Counted from the stretch's first letter, positions 7,314 through 15,509 are shown. The stretch: 43,828 nt of DNA from Candidatus Freyarchaeota archaeon (GCA_030587365.1 JAUQZE010000031.1:1-43828); one strand, 5' to 3'. Numbers and translations are program-made. The notes: generated by a model from the letters alone, not told the origin.

Positions 7314-8393
7314 ATGAAGCCACGTGAAAGAGTTCTCAGAGCCCTCATGCGTGAAGAACCGGATAGGGTTCCATTATTTGAACTCGCGGTCAGTCCCCAG
7401 GTACTCAGCAAGATTTTTAACAAGAAACCAGAGGAGTGTTTGTCGATATTCGCAGGGTGGGAGGCTGAGTTTAACCTTTACGAAAAACTCGGGCTGGATA
7501 GCTCCTCCATATATACGCTCATGTTTAGCCCGAAAAACTCTAGAGGAATCGACAAGGATAGGTATGTTGATTCTTGGGGTCGAATCTATAGTGCTAATGT
7601 TTCAGCAGCGTACATTTCTCGGTTCTATATCGGGGGATACCTGACCACCCCTGAAAAATACGAGGAATTTCCTAAACTGGACCCGCTAGACTCATTTGGG
7701 ATCGAACAGTGTAAAATTGCCCTGAAGGCTGCAGGTGACCGTATCTTTCCTGTGGCTGCTGTGGGCTCTATTTGGGAGGTTCAGGGTGAAGCTCTGGGGT
7801 GGGAGAATATGTTCCGTTACATGTTCACTAAACCCGATTTCGTCAGGGAGGTTTTGGAGGACTCCACAAAATTCCTCATTGAGCTGGGAAAGGCATGCAT
7901 AGACCTAGGGGCTGAGGTTCTCTTGGACTGGGATGACTACGGCTACACAAATGGACCCATGATGTCACCGAAACACTTCAAGCAGTTCATCTTTCCCTGT
8001 TTAAAAAGGGCGGCTGACGAATTTCACCGGAGAGGAGCTTTCCTCATGGTTCACTCCGATGGAGACATTCGCCTACTTATGGACATGATAATAGAGGCGG
8101 GGGTGGACGCCATTCAACCCCTTGAACCCAAAGCGGGGATGAATATCGATGAGGTGGCTGAGAAGTGGGGCGATAAGATTTGCTTGGTTGGAAACATTGA
8201 TGTTGCCCATCTTCTTCCCTTCGGGACCACCGAGGAAGTTGCTCAAGAGGTGAGGAGAGCCATAGACGCCGCAGCTCCGGGCGGAGGCTATCTCCTAGGC
8301 TCAGGGCATCAGATCAACGACTGGTGCAAGCCAGAAAACTTTCTTGCCCAAATCAAAACGGCTAAGGAGTACGGGAAATATCCTTTACACTAG
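7314..8393 (+). CDS. UroD/MtaA-superfamily methyltransferase-like protein
   Basis: 359 aa from the ATG at 7314, which is preceded by GGTGAAGGAT and aligns with the start of the next paralogue (MKPRERVLRAL against MTPRERILRAL); an in-frame ATG at 7293 also exists. The single domain is a uroporphyrinogen-decarboxylase-type TIM barrel. The segment HSDGDIRLLMDMI (about residue 247) replaces the HxC zinc ligands of true MtaA/MtbA proteins, so a thiol-activating zinc site like that of coenzyme M methylases is not expected. The C-terminal signature is GNIDVAHLLPFGT...GGGYLLGSGH. Family members act in corrinoid-dependent methyl transfer or are uncharacterised; heme synthesis is unlikely given the paralogue cluster. 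It precedes a diverged paralogue by 115 bases. Substrate unknown. Confidence 0.82.
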   Translation: MKPRERVLRALMREEPDRVPLFELAVSPQVLSKIFNKKPEECLSIFAGWEAEFNLYEKLGLDSSSIYTLMFSPKNSRGIDKDRYVDSWGRIYSANVSAAYISRFYIGGYLTTPEKYEEFPKLDPLDSFGIEQCKIALKAAGDRIFPVAAVGSIWEVQGEALGWENMFRYMFTKPDFVREVLEDSTKFLIELGKACIDLGAEVLLDWDDYGYTNGPMMSPKHFKQFIFPCLKRAADEFHRRGAFLMVHSDGDIRLLMDMIIEAGVDAIQPLEPKAGMNIDEVAEKWGDKICLVGNIDVAHLLPFGTTEEVAQEVRRAIDAAAPGGGYLLGSGHQINDWCKPENFLAQIKTAKEYGKYPLH

Positions 8394-8508
8394 GTTTTCG
8401 TAAAGTTTTTAGGCTGTGGAGCTGACGAATAGGATTAAAACAAGCTATAAAAAAAATCCGATAAGTATTTAGTAAAACTTTTAATTCGCTTAACAGTGGT
8501 TGGGGTAA

Positions 8509-9549
8509 ATGACTCCGAGGGAGAGAATATTAAGAGCTTTGTATGGAGAGGAGCCAGATACTGTTCCTCTTTTTGAGATTGAGATAAATTTGCCGATAGT
8601 TAGAAAACTTCTTGGAAGAACGCCGACGGATGCTTTGGATTTCTATGAGGTTTTCAGCAGCTACGGATTGGATGGAATAAATTTTTGGGACAATTGGAGA
8701 CTGGTGAGGTCTCTTGACGAGAAGTACTTCGTTGATGACTGGGCTAGAGTTTGGGGAGTTGAGGAGAATGAAGTCACCTATTATGTGAAGGGCACAATAA
8801 ATAGCGTCGAAGATTTTGAGAACTTTTCTCCTCCCGATCCTTTTGACTACAATAGACTTGATAGACTCAGAAAAGTGATAAAAAACAATAAGAAGAAACT
8901 TGCAGTTGTGGGAGGAATTCACGATGCTTACGAGATTCCCTCACAGATGAGGGGGGTGAACAACTTTCTCATAGACCTTTATAGTAATCCAGGCTTTGCG
9001 AGGAAAATTATTGAAACATCTGTGAATTATAACATCGAACTCGCAAAAGCGATGATTGACCTAGGGGTAGACGCCCTCATTTCTGGGGATGACTATGCGT
9101 ATAAACATGGACCATTTATGTCTGTGAAGCTTTTTAGAGAATTCATCACTCCCTATTTGAAGAAAATCGTAGACACTGTCCATCATGGGGGAATACCATT
9201 CATTAAGCACTGCGACGGCTATATTTGGCCAATCTTAGATGATATGGTGAACACTGGAATAGACGCTCTGCACCCTATAGAACCTCAAGCGGGAATGAGC
9301 TTAAAGGAAGTCAAAGAAAAATATGGAAACAAAATATGCGTAATGGGTAACGTGGATGTAACCAATGTGCTGCCCCTCGGGACAGTTGAAGATACAGTTA
9401 AAGATGTTAAAAGATGCATAGAAGAAGCAGCGAGCGAAGGAGGATACATTTTAAGCTCCAGCAACTCCATCCACAACGCTGTTAAGATTGAAAACTTCAA
9501 AGCCATGACCGAAGCCACGAAAAAATACGGTAAATATATGCATAGTTAA
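8509..9549 (+). CDS. UroD/MtaA-superfamily methyltransferase-like protein (paralogue)
   Basis: 346 aa, same UroD-type barrel as the preceding gene with strongly shared blocks: PRERILRAL near the start, GDDYAYKHGPFMS about 193-205, HCDGYIWPILDDM from 234, EPQAGMSLKEV, GNVDVTNVLPLGT and GGYILSSSNSIH. Here the H-C pair of HCDG is adjacent rather than HxC, so the zinc site again differs from MtaA. The start ATG follows GGGG. The 115-base gap from the upstream gene contains an AT-rich promoter-like stretch, so it may be expressed separately. The pair presumably handles related substrates. A corrinoid-dependent demethylase or methylase role is inferred from family and from corrinoid proteins elsewhere in the window. 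Confidence 0.83.
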   Translation: MTPRERILRALYGEEPDTVPLFEIEINLPIVRKLLGRTPTDALDFYEVFSSYGLDGINFWDNWRLVRSLDEKYFVDDWARVWGVEENEVTYYVKGTINSVEDFENFSPPDPFDYNRLDRLRKVIKNNKKKLAVVGGIHDAYEIPSQMRGVNNFLIDLYSNPGFARKIIETSVNYNIELAKAMIDLGVDALISGDDYAYKHGPFMSVKLFREFITPYLKKIVDTVHHGGIPFIKHCDGYIWPILDDMVNTGIDALHPIEPQAGMSLKEVKEKYGNKICVMGNVDVTNVLPLGTVEDTVKDVKRCIEEAASEGGYILSSSNSIHNAVKIENFKAMTEATKKYGKYMHS

Positions 9550-9618
9550 AAAGAAAAAAAATTGGTTATTGCTCTTGTTTTTGCGGAACTTTCTCTTAAA
9601 GCCTGTCTTGGGCGGGGA

Positions 9619-10323
9619 TTAAATCATGTAACAACGCAACAAACAAAGCGGGTCATCAAATTCTAAAAGCTTGTAGTCCCAATTATAGCCTGAAAGTAGT
9701 TTAAAAATCTTGCACATGGTTGAAAGGTTAATACAGGGCAAACCGCCGACTGTCTGGTTTAACGCGCCATTATCGAGAGCCATTTGGCAGGCATCCTTAA
9801 CGTTGCAGTTTATAAAAACAATGTCAAAACTTTCGTCTTCATTTTTCCTGTATCCCGATGTACAATTAACAGTTTTTAAATCATTCAAAATCGGATAATA
9901 CTGTGTTAGAAGCGCGTTTATGTCAACATTTCTCTCTTTACAATTTGGATGTTGCGCTGCATCGCTAGAAAAACCCATAGTTGCAACGTGAAGCCCTGCT
10001 TCGATTTGGCCCTGTAACTCTTTTTCAGTCGTGAACCCAGCGTAAATGAGTGCACAGTGGGGAGTAGGGTATTTATCGATTATTGAGAATAGATATTCCT
10101 TCAACTGGTCTAGGGTTTTGATGTTTTCGGGTGGCTCTTCTTCGATTTTTTGAATCACAAACCTTAGAGAGTGCTTTATGTATTTGGCTGTGAATACAGG
10201 ACCATACACCTTTTCCGAGTTTCTTGCAGCGTTCATACACAGCTCTTTAAGGTTTACTACTTGGGATTCATCATATGGCGGCTCTTCAAACATTTTAAAC
10301 TTTGACAGCTCCAATTTTGCCAT
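9619..10323 (-). CDS. Unknown 234-aa protein, paralogue of the gene at 10993-11697
   Basis: No family recognised with confidence. The chain begins MAKLELSKFKMFEEPP and ends RCYMI. A mixed alpha/beta N-terminal half carries YGPVFTAKYIKHSLRF and IKTLDQLKEYL; the C-terminal half carries spaced cysteines: FINCNVKDACQ, GLPCINL and PLCLLRCYMI. The spacing of Cys residues toward the C-terminus, with the last near the end, recalls V4R-like or ATC-hydrolase-like small-molecule domains, but this is only pattern resemblance. No signal peptide or membrane helix. It is a full-length partner of the second copy. Its 3' end converges on the UroD pair. Confidence 0.75.
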   Translation of the reverse strand: MAKLELSKFKMFEEPPYDESQVVNLKELCMNAARNSEKVYGPVFTAKYIKHSLRFVIQKIEEEPPENIKTLDQLKEYLFSIIDKYPTPHCALIYAGFTTEKELQGQIEAGLHVATMGFSSDAAQHPNCKERNVDINALLTQYYPILNDLKTVNCTSGYRKNEDESFDIVFINCNVKDACQMALDNGALNQTVGGLPCINLSTMCKIFKLLSGYNWDYKLLEFDDPLCLLRCYMI

Positions 10324-10631
10324 CGTTAAACCCCACTTGCTATTATTCGTGATACAACCGGATTATATCTCTATGATATTAGAAAGTGCTTTCCATTATA
10401 AAAATTTTGTCTATTATGTATTAATACTACATAATTACTTCTTTATTAGTTTATAGCCACATTCATAATAATTATTTCCCATCATTGCCAACTCAAGGTT
10501 TATTTTGAGGAATTCTCCTTTCCCCAAGTTATGACCACCTAATCCCCCACACAAATCTTGCCTAGTTTTGTGTTATAATCCCAAAAGTTGATAGTAAGAT
10601 TATTAATTGGTGTAGAATTGTTGGTTTATGA
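10324..10631. other. AT-rich intergenic region
   Basis: Promoter region of the 234-aa gene (minus strand) followed by about 200 bases with no supported gene. Right of it lie decayed fragments of hicA and paaK. Confidence 0.5.
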
Positions 10632-10650
10632 GTTCGTAAAACTGCTCTAA
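10632..10650 (+). pseudogene. Possible remnant of a hicA 3' end
   Basis: The last 18 bases (10633-10650) differ at one position from the end of the intact hicA (12679-12696) and read in the same frame to the same stop (EFVKLL-stop against DFVKLL-stop). Alone this could be chance, but it lies 27 bases from a copy of the paaK 3' end, the same neighbour that follows the intact hicA. Confidence 0.35.
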
Positions 10651-10677
10651 ACCCGCACGGACCGGGTTTATTTCAAG

Positions 10678-10803
10678 TTACTGCATTTTTCTAATGTCTA
10701 TTATTTTCTCTTCTGTTTCCGCAATCGAACCTTTTTCTAATAGCTCCACAACGGCCTCGGTTCTTAGGGCTTCTTTGAATTCCTCTTCCAATTCTCTTCT
10801 CAC
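10678..10803 (-). pseudogene. Truncated copy of the paaK-like ligase 3' end (copy 1)
   Basis: A 41-residue frame, GTG start to TAA, that matches the last about 40 residues of the ligase at 12875-14179: ELEEEFKEALRTEAVVELLE here against ELENEFKEAIRIKAVVELLE, then the same KGS and IID tail. The frame is intact, but the adenylation domain is missing. Its upstream border (CACTTA.TCGAG on the plus strand at 10801) is shared with copy 2, so the two truncated copies derive from one ancestor. Confidence 0.78.
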
Positions 10804-10992
10804 TTAATCGAGTATAAGTGTTAACATTACACAATTAATTCTGCCAATAAAATGATGATTTTTCCTAAAATCTTTGATGATTCTGTTTCCTACTATTTAT
10901 AATTTAAAAGTAAAAATAGGAAGGATTAATTTAAAGTAATAACTTTTGGTTCGGCGGGAATACTTTTAAAGGCTTTATCTCCGAATGAATGT
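10804..10992. other. Intergenic gap, nothing recognised
   Basis: AT-rich stretch between the ligase-tail relic and the stop of the second Cys-containing paralogue. Confidence 0.4.
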
Positions 10993-11697
10993 TTAGATCA
11001 TGTAAGCTCGTGCTATACAGTGTGGTTTGTAAGTTTCTAATAGGTCATAATCCCAATCGTAGCCTGTAGCCAGTTTGAAGAACTGGGTCATAGCAAGAGA
11101 GTGGCAACATTGCAATCTGCCGTCTGGCCGCTTTGATAAGCCCTCTTCGAAAATGGATTGGCATAAATCCAAAAAGTAACATGTTGGCCAGATTACGTCT
11201 ACGCTTCCATCTCTGTTCTTCTTATACCCCAATTCCTGGGTGGCAACTTTCATGGCAATCATTGTCTGGCGGTAGGTTGATAGAAGATTGTCTAAATCAA
11301 CTTTTCGCTCTTCGACGTTTGGTTTTTTCTCCGTGCCTTTGTGAAATCCTACTGAAGCAATTCGAGCTGCTGCCCCAGATTGGCCTTGGAACTCATTTTC
11401 AGTCTTGAACTGGGCATACAGAAATGTTTGGTAGGCGGTGTGGTGTTTTTCGGATAATGTGATTAAATATTCACCCAGCTGGCTTAGGGTTTTGATGTCT
11501 TCTGGTGTTTTTTCTCCAAATTTTTGAGCAATATACCGTAAGGCATGCTTTATTAATCGAGTGGTGAATACTGGACCGTAAATGTTTTCTTCCGCTCCTA
11601 GAGCTTGCACAGCTAATGCTGTATAGGATCCCAGCTCGGGCTCTGTGGTGGGAATCTTCTCAAACATTTTAAAGTCGGATATTTTCAATTCGGCCAC
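10993..11697 (-). CDS. Unknown 234-aa protein, paralogue of the gene at 9619-10323
   Basis: The start is taken as the GTG at 11697, which follows GAGGTGTTGGAAA and gives MAELKISDFKMFEK, collinear with MAKLELSKFKMFEE of the paralogue and the same length (234 aa); a longer start at 11712 is less likely. Conserved blocks: YGPVFTTRLIKHALRY, IKTLSQLGEYL, GYKKNRDGSVDVIW, then Cys residues in PTCYFLDLCQ, LQCCHSLA and PHCIARAYMI, with GYDWDYDLLE before the last. Both copies end YMI. Conservation of Cys, GY and WDY motifs across diverged copies shows selection for a common function, possibly ligand or metal binding; nothing more can be said. Confidence 0.77.
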   Translation of the reverse strand: MAELKISDFKMFEKIPTTEPELGSYTALAVQALGAEENIYGPVFTTRLIKHALRYIAQKFGEKTPEDIKTLSQLGEYLITLSEKHHTAYQTFLYAQFKTENEFQGQSGAAARIASVGFHKGTEKKPNVEERKVDLDNLLSTYRQTMIAMKVATQELGYKKNRDGSVDVIWPTCYFLDLCQSIFEEGLSKRPDGRLQCCHSLAMTQFFKLATGYDWDYDLLETYKPHCIARAYMI

Positions 11698-11712
11698 TTT
11701 CCAACACCTCAC

Positions 11713-12023
11713 TTATTATTCTGATTATAACAATGATGTATTATTAATAAGTTATACACATAAATATATTTTTCTATATATCTTGACAATGTTAAGTTTC
11801 AAGTTGGTTTCGTTTCCGACTTTAAAAACGGTAAAAAGGCCAATTTCCTCAACATGAAAAGAAAAATCTAGGAGAAATAAACAGCAATAGAATAAATTTA
11901 ACGTTGTTGAGGTAATTTGTAAAAACTATTTTAATTTGGTTAATCCAGTTATCCGAATTCAAAGTGGGTAAGAGCCTCACCAAGAATAATCAAATGAAGT
12001 GGAAATGTTTTATTTCATTTTTC
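11713..12023. other. AT-rich intergenic region
   Basis: Contains the probable promoter of the minus-strand gene ending at 11697 (TA-rich tract about 11720-11775). No gene is supported in the remainder. Confidence 0.5.
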
Positions 12024-12165
12024 TTATTCCGTTTTCCTAAGGTCTATTATTTTTCTCTTTTTGTTAAAGTTATTGAACACTTTTCTACTAGCTCCACAAT
12101 GTCTATGATTCTGATAGCTTCTTTGTATTCTTTTTCCAATTCTATTTTCTCTTCTTTTTTCACTT
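12024..12165 (-). pseudogene. Degenerate copy of the paaK-like ligase 3' end (copy 2)
   Basis: On the minus strand it reads EKIELEKEYKE, then (after a two-base insertion near 12119) AIRIIDIVELVEKCSIT, then (after a one-base insertion near 12052) KIIDLRKTE-stop, parallel to the end of the intact ligase. With at least two indels it is dead. It lies between the Cys-containing paralogue and hicB, and its left and right borders match copy 1 at 10678-10803. Confidence 0.78.
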
Positions 12166-12266
12166 AGTCGAGAATGAGTATTAACCACACGAGTATCCTC
12201 CGAGGGAAAAGATAGCCACCTACTTTCGCAATAACTTTTTATTCTTTTAGACGGTGAAGTTATATT

Positions 12267-12479
12267 ATGAAGTTTAGAGTTGTTATCGAAATCGATGAAG
12301 AAGGGGTTTATATTGCTCAAGTTCCCTCGCTACCGGGCTGCATTTCCCAGGGAAAAACTAGAGCGGAAGCCTTAGAAAACATAAAGGACGCAATAAAGGG
12401 TTACATTGAAAGCTTGAGGAAACACGGAGAACCAGTACCTCCAAGTATTGAGGAAGAGCTAGTTGATGTAAATGTCTAA
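12267..12479 (+). CDS. hicB: HicB-family antitoxin
   Basis: 70 aa. Partial RNase-H-fold HicB domain: MKFRVVIEIDEEGVYIAQVP, then SLPGCISQGKTRAEALENIKDAIKGYIES, the classic HicB signature. It is short and lacks the C-terminal DNA-binding domain of larger HicB proteins, so autoregulation may depend on the complex or be absent. It neutralises HicA by occluding its active site. ATG with GGTGA ten bases upstream. Its last codons overlap the hicA start by 8 bases (translational coupling). The order antitoxin then toxin is the reverse of E. coli hicAB but common in other genomes. Confidence 0.93.
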   Translation: MKFRVVIEIDEEGVYIAQVPSLPGCISQGKTRAEALENIKDAIKGYIESLRKHGEPVPPSIEEELVDVNV

Positions 12480-12696
12480 GCTCCCAGTAGTTTCAGCACA
12501 AAAAGTTGTAAAGGCACTCAGCAATATAGGTTACGATTTTGACCATCAAACAGGAAGCCACATAATTCTAAGACACAAAGATCCTCCTCATAGGAGATTA
12601 ACTATTCCAAAGCACAAAGAGATAGCGAAGGGAACCCTGAGGGCGATAATCAAAGAAGCTGGGTTAACTGTGAACGATTTCGTAAAACTACTCTAA
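12472..12696 (+). CDS. hicA: HicA-family mRNA interferase toxin
   Basis: 74 aa. A double-stranded-RNA-binding-like fold toxin that cleaves mRNA when free of HicB. The signature VVKALSNIGYDFDHQTGSHI has His30 in the GSH motif as the expected catalytic residue, followed by LTIPKHKEIAKGTLRAIIKEAGL. It is full length and intact. It overlaps hicB by 8 bases. The pair sits between a dead copy of the ligase 3' end and the living ligase gene, consistent with insertion as a mobile cassette. Confidence 0.93.
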   Translation: MSKLPVVSAQKVVKALSNIGYDFDHQTGSHIILRHKDPPHRRLTIPKHKEIAKGTLRAIIKEAGLTVNDFVKLL

Positions 12697-12874
12697 TTTC
12701 GAGGTCTTAGCAGACACGAGTTTTTTAGCTTGAGACATTTAATTGCGTATCTTTTGTTTTCATTGTAATCGACTTAAGCAAAGATAGCAGACCTAAACCT
12801 CAAGAGCATTATTTTCATTTGCTGCTAATTAGATGAACCCTTGAAGGTGCTTTATGATGATAGTAAATGATTAT

Positions 12875-14179
12875 TTATTCCATTTTTCTGAGGTCTATTA
12901 TTTTTTCTTTTGTTTCGGTGATTGAGCCTTTCTCTAATAGTTCCACAACAGCTTTGATTCTTATGGCTTCTTTGAATTCATTTTCTAATTCTAACTTAGC
13001 TGCCTCGGCATTTTTTGGTAGGCTTTTTCCTGCGTCTTCAAACTCTATTCTAATGGTTAGGATGTCTGATAGCTGGGGTCTGTCGACGATAGCTTCGTAA
13101 TTTCCTAGTTCTGGATGCTTCCTTATCACGTTTTTAATGTTCACCGGGTGCACGAACATTCCCTTAACTTTCACTAGCTGGTCTACTCTTCCCAGTATTT
13201 TCATCAGTTTGGGTGATGTTCTTCCGCAGGAACACTTTTCTTCGCTGAGAATTGTGGCGTCGCCAGTTCTGAAGCGTATAATAGGACTTGCCAACTTGTG
13301 AGGCATGGTGCAGGTGATTTCTCCTTCCTCTCCCGGTGCCACCTGTTCCAGTGTGTTGAGGTCGATTATCTCCATTATCATGGATTCTTCTAGGTGCATG
13401 CCTCTCTCCTCCGGACATTCTCTGGTGATTGTGCCTAGGTCTGCGGTGCCGAAAAGTTGACGCGCAAGAATTCCAAAATTATTCGTGAGAGATTTTCTCA
13501 GGCTGTCGGGCAGGGGTTCCGCGGAGAAAATTCCCAGTTCCAATTTTAAATCCTCTCTGGGGTCTATTCCACCCTTCTTGGCTTCTTCACCAATCATAGC
13601 TAGAAATGAGGGTGTTCCCGTAAACACTGTTACCCCAAGGTCTCTCATGATTATGGCTTGGTAAACGGTTTGACCTACGCCTGTTGGGACCACGGTGCAT
13701 CCTAAGCGTCTGAAACCTAGGTGGATGTTTAAGCCCGCGGGTACCATGTGGTACATGAATGTGTTCATGACTATGTCTCCGGGTCGGGCTCCGCAGGAAT
13801 AGAATGCCTTGCACCTTGCGTTTAGCATCGTCTCAGCTTCCTCTGTAACCACGCCTTCAAAAATTGGTCCGGGAGATATGAATATCTCGGAGAGCTTGTT
13901 CAGGGGGACGGTTAGATTGTTTCCGAAGGGGGGATTCTTTGTCTGGGCTTCCTGTAGTTCGGGTTTCTGCAGTAAGGGAATCTTCTTAAGGTCTTCAAGT
14001 GTTTTCACGTCTTCGGGTGTTAACCCGGCTTTCTTGAATCTCTCGTGGTAAAAGGGGGAGTTGTTGTACGCGTGTCTAAAAATTTTAACTAGCTCCTTCT
14101 GGTCGCGTGTCCTTTTTTCCTCTTTGGTCATGGTTTCTTCTTTGGGGTTCCACATTCCCTTATTTCTGTCAGCGGGCAA
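12875..14179 (-). CDS. PaaK-family (phenylacetate-CoA ligase-like) adenylate-forming enzyme
   Basis: 434 aa, normal PaaK length. Would activate an aromatic or other carboxylic acid to its CoA thioester with ATP. N-terminal PaaK signature ELVKIFRHAYNNSPFYHERF (about 29-48), FGTADLG motif in mid-protein, RFRTGDATIL with the ATP-ribose Asp, a CSCG pair, then GRVDQLVKVKG and the C-terminal lid domain. The Ser/Thr/Gly phosphate loop of standard members is replaced by ISPGP (101-105), a variant I believe occurs in some PaaK-like groups; activity may differ. TTG start with GGAGAG. It lies 88 bases downstream of the thiolase on the same strand, with a TATA-like box between. Two extra copies of its 3' end lie nearby. 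Confidence 0.85.
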   Translation of the reverse strand: MPADRNKGMWNPKEETMTKEEKRTRDQKELVKIFRHAYNNSPFYHERFKKAGLTPEDVKTLEDLKKIPLLQKPELQEAQTKNPPFGNNLTVPLNKLSEIFISPGPIFEGVVTEEAETMLNARCKAFYSCGARPGDIVMNTFMYHMVPAGLNIHLGFRRLGCTVVPTGVGQTVYQAIIMRDLGVTVFTGTPSFLAMIGEEAKKGGIDPREDLKLELGIFSAEPLPDSLRKSLTNNFGILARQLFGTADLGTITRECPEERGMHLEESMIMEIIDLNTLEQVAPGEEGEITCTMPHKLASPIIRFRTGDATILSEEKCSCGRTSPKLMKILGRVDQLVKVKGMFVHPVNIKNVIRKHPELGNYEAIVDRPQLSDILTIRIEFEDAGKSLPKNAEAAKLELENEFKEAIRIKAVVELLEKGSITETKEKIIDLRKME

Positions 14180-14267
14180 CAGTATCTCTCCTGTGTGTTA
14201 AAAAGCTGTGTGTGAGGTTTTGAAAAATAAGAGAGATTATAAAAAAATATAATTTGCGATGCTTGGT

Positions 14268-15509
14268 TTATACGCATTCTATGATTGTGGCTCCTCCTTG
14301 TCCGCCGCCTCCGCAGAGTGTGGCGCAGCCGTATTGTGCGTCCTCGAGTTTAAGTATTCTGGCCAGTGTTCCAGTGAGCCTTACGCCCGAGGCACCTAGT
14401 GGGTGTCCGATTGCGGTGGCTCCTCCTTTCACGTTTACTTTCTCTGGGTCTAGTCCTAGTGATTTGATTGCGTAGAGTGCCACTACTGTGAAGGCTTCGT
14501 TTATCTCCCAGAAGTCTATGTTCTTGGCTTTTAGTTTAGCGTGTTTTAACGCCATGTTAGTAGCGGGTACGGGGCCCTCACCCATTACGCTGGGGTCGAC
14601 GCCAGCCCAGCCCATTGAAACTATTCTTGCCATGGGTTCCAAGCCGTACTCTTTAACTTTCTTATTCGACATTAGAAGCATTGCTGTAGCTCCAGCGTTG
14701 AGCGGAGAGGAGTTTCCGGCTGTGATGACTCCATCTGGCTTGAAGACGGGTTTAAGCTTCTCAACCGCCTCTAGTGTGGTGTCGGGTCTTATGGATAGAT
14801 CGGCGTCTATTACTTTCTTGCTTCCATCAGGCATTTCAGCCTCTACGGGCATTATTTCGCCTTCGTCTCTGCCTTCGGGGTATCCCGCGCCATTCCTGAA
14901 GTAGCCTTCATTCTGAGCTTTTGCGGCGAGCCGGTGGCTTCTAACCCCAAACTCATCCAAGTCTTTCCTAGTCCAGCCAAGCTTGTCCTTGTACTTGGCG
15001 AAGAGCTTCTCCGCCGTTAAACCCATGCTCATTGCGGTAAGTAAGTCGTATTTCTGCACAAACTCGGGCTTCATAAGTGTGGGGCTGACTCCTATATGTG
15101 GATTAAGATCTAACTGCAGCGGTAGGTGGGTCATATGTTCAATTCCGCAGGCGAAGCATGCATCCGAGTAACCTGTCATTATCTCCATGGCTCCTCTGTG
15201 AATTGCCGACATGGATGAAATGCACACCCGGTCAATAGATTGAGCCGCGACATTCAATGGGAGTTTAGCAAGCATGTTAACTGCTCTTCCCCCGTACAAC
15301 CAGTTCTCTTTCATCTGCATAGTACAGCCTGTGACTACGTCCCCTATTTCCTCAGGGTTTATGCTGGTTCTCTCAATGATTTTGTTTACAAGCATAGCTG
15401 CAAGATCAGTCATATACACCTTGTTAAAAACGTCCTTATCAGGTTCCTGAGGTCTCGATCTTGAGAACGGTGATCTGAGATAATCCACTATGTAAACTTC
15501 TTCCACCAT
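14268..15509 (-). CDS. Thiolase (acetyl-CoA acetyltransferase / 3-ketoacyl-CoA thiolase)
   Basis: 413 aa from the ATG at 15509, which follows GGAGG by a normal distance; the frame extends upstream to 15578, but that part is not thiolase-like. Condenses or cleaves acyl-CoA and acetyl-CoA. The nucleophilic Cys is in RVCISSMSAIHRGAMEIMTG, the catalytic His in GGATAIGHPLGASG, and the second Cys in YGCATLCGGGGQGG near the C-terminus, so all active-site residues are present. A TATA box (TTATATA) lies at about 15560. It is followed by the PaaK-like ligase. With 4-hydroxybutyryl-CoA dehydratase 3 kb away, conversion of acetoacetyl-CoA to acetyl-CoA is a reasonable role; direction is unknown. Confidence 0.93.
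   Translation of the reverse strand: MVEEVYIVDYLRSPFSRSRPQEPDKDVFNKVYMTDLAAMLVNKIIERTSINPEEIGDVVTGCTMQMKENWLYGGRAVNMLAKLPLNVAAQSIDRVCISSMSAIHRGAMEIMTGYSDACFACGIEHMTHLPLQLDLNPHIGVSPTLMKPEFVQKYDLLTAMSMGLTAEKLFAKYKDKLGWTRKDLDEFGVRSHRLAAKAQNEGYFRNGAGYPEGRDEGEIMPVEAEMPDGSKKVIDADLSIRPDTTLEAVEKLKPVFKPDGVITAGNSSPLNAGATAMLLMSNKKVKEYGLEPMARIVSMGWAGVDPSVMGEGPVPATNMALKHAKLKAKNIDFWEINEAFTVVALYAIKSLGLDPEKVNVKGGATAIGHPLGASGVRLTGTLARILKLEDAQYGCATLCGGGGQGGATIIECV

Noticed and set aside
7314..9549. True uroporphyrinogen decarboxylase (hemE) for the two UroD-family genes
   Set aside because: Two diverged paralogues together, no heme genes nearby and corrinoid-protein genes in the same window fit the methyltransferase-like branch better.
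12024..12320. 98-codon minus-strand frame covering the paaK tail copy 2 and antisense to hicB
   Set aside because: It reads partly through the degenerate ligase tail after its frameshift and partly antisense to hicB; not a functional gene.
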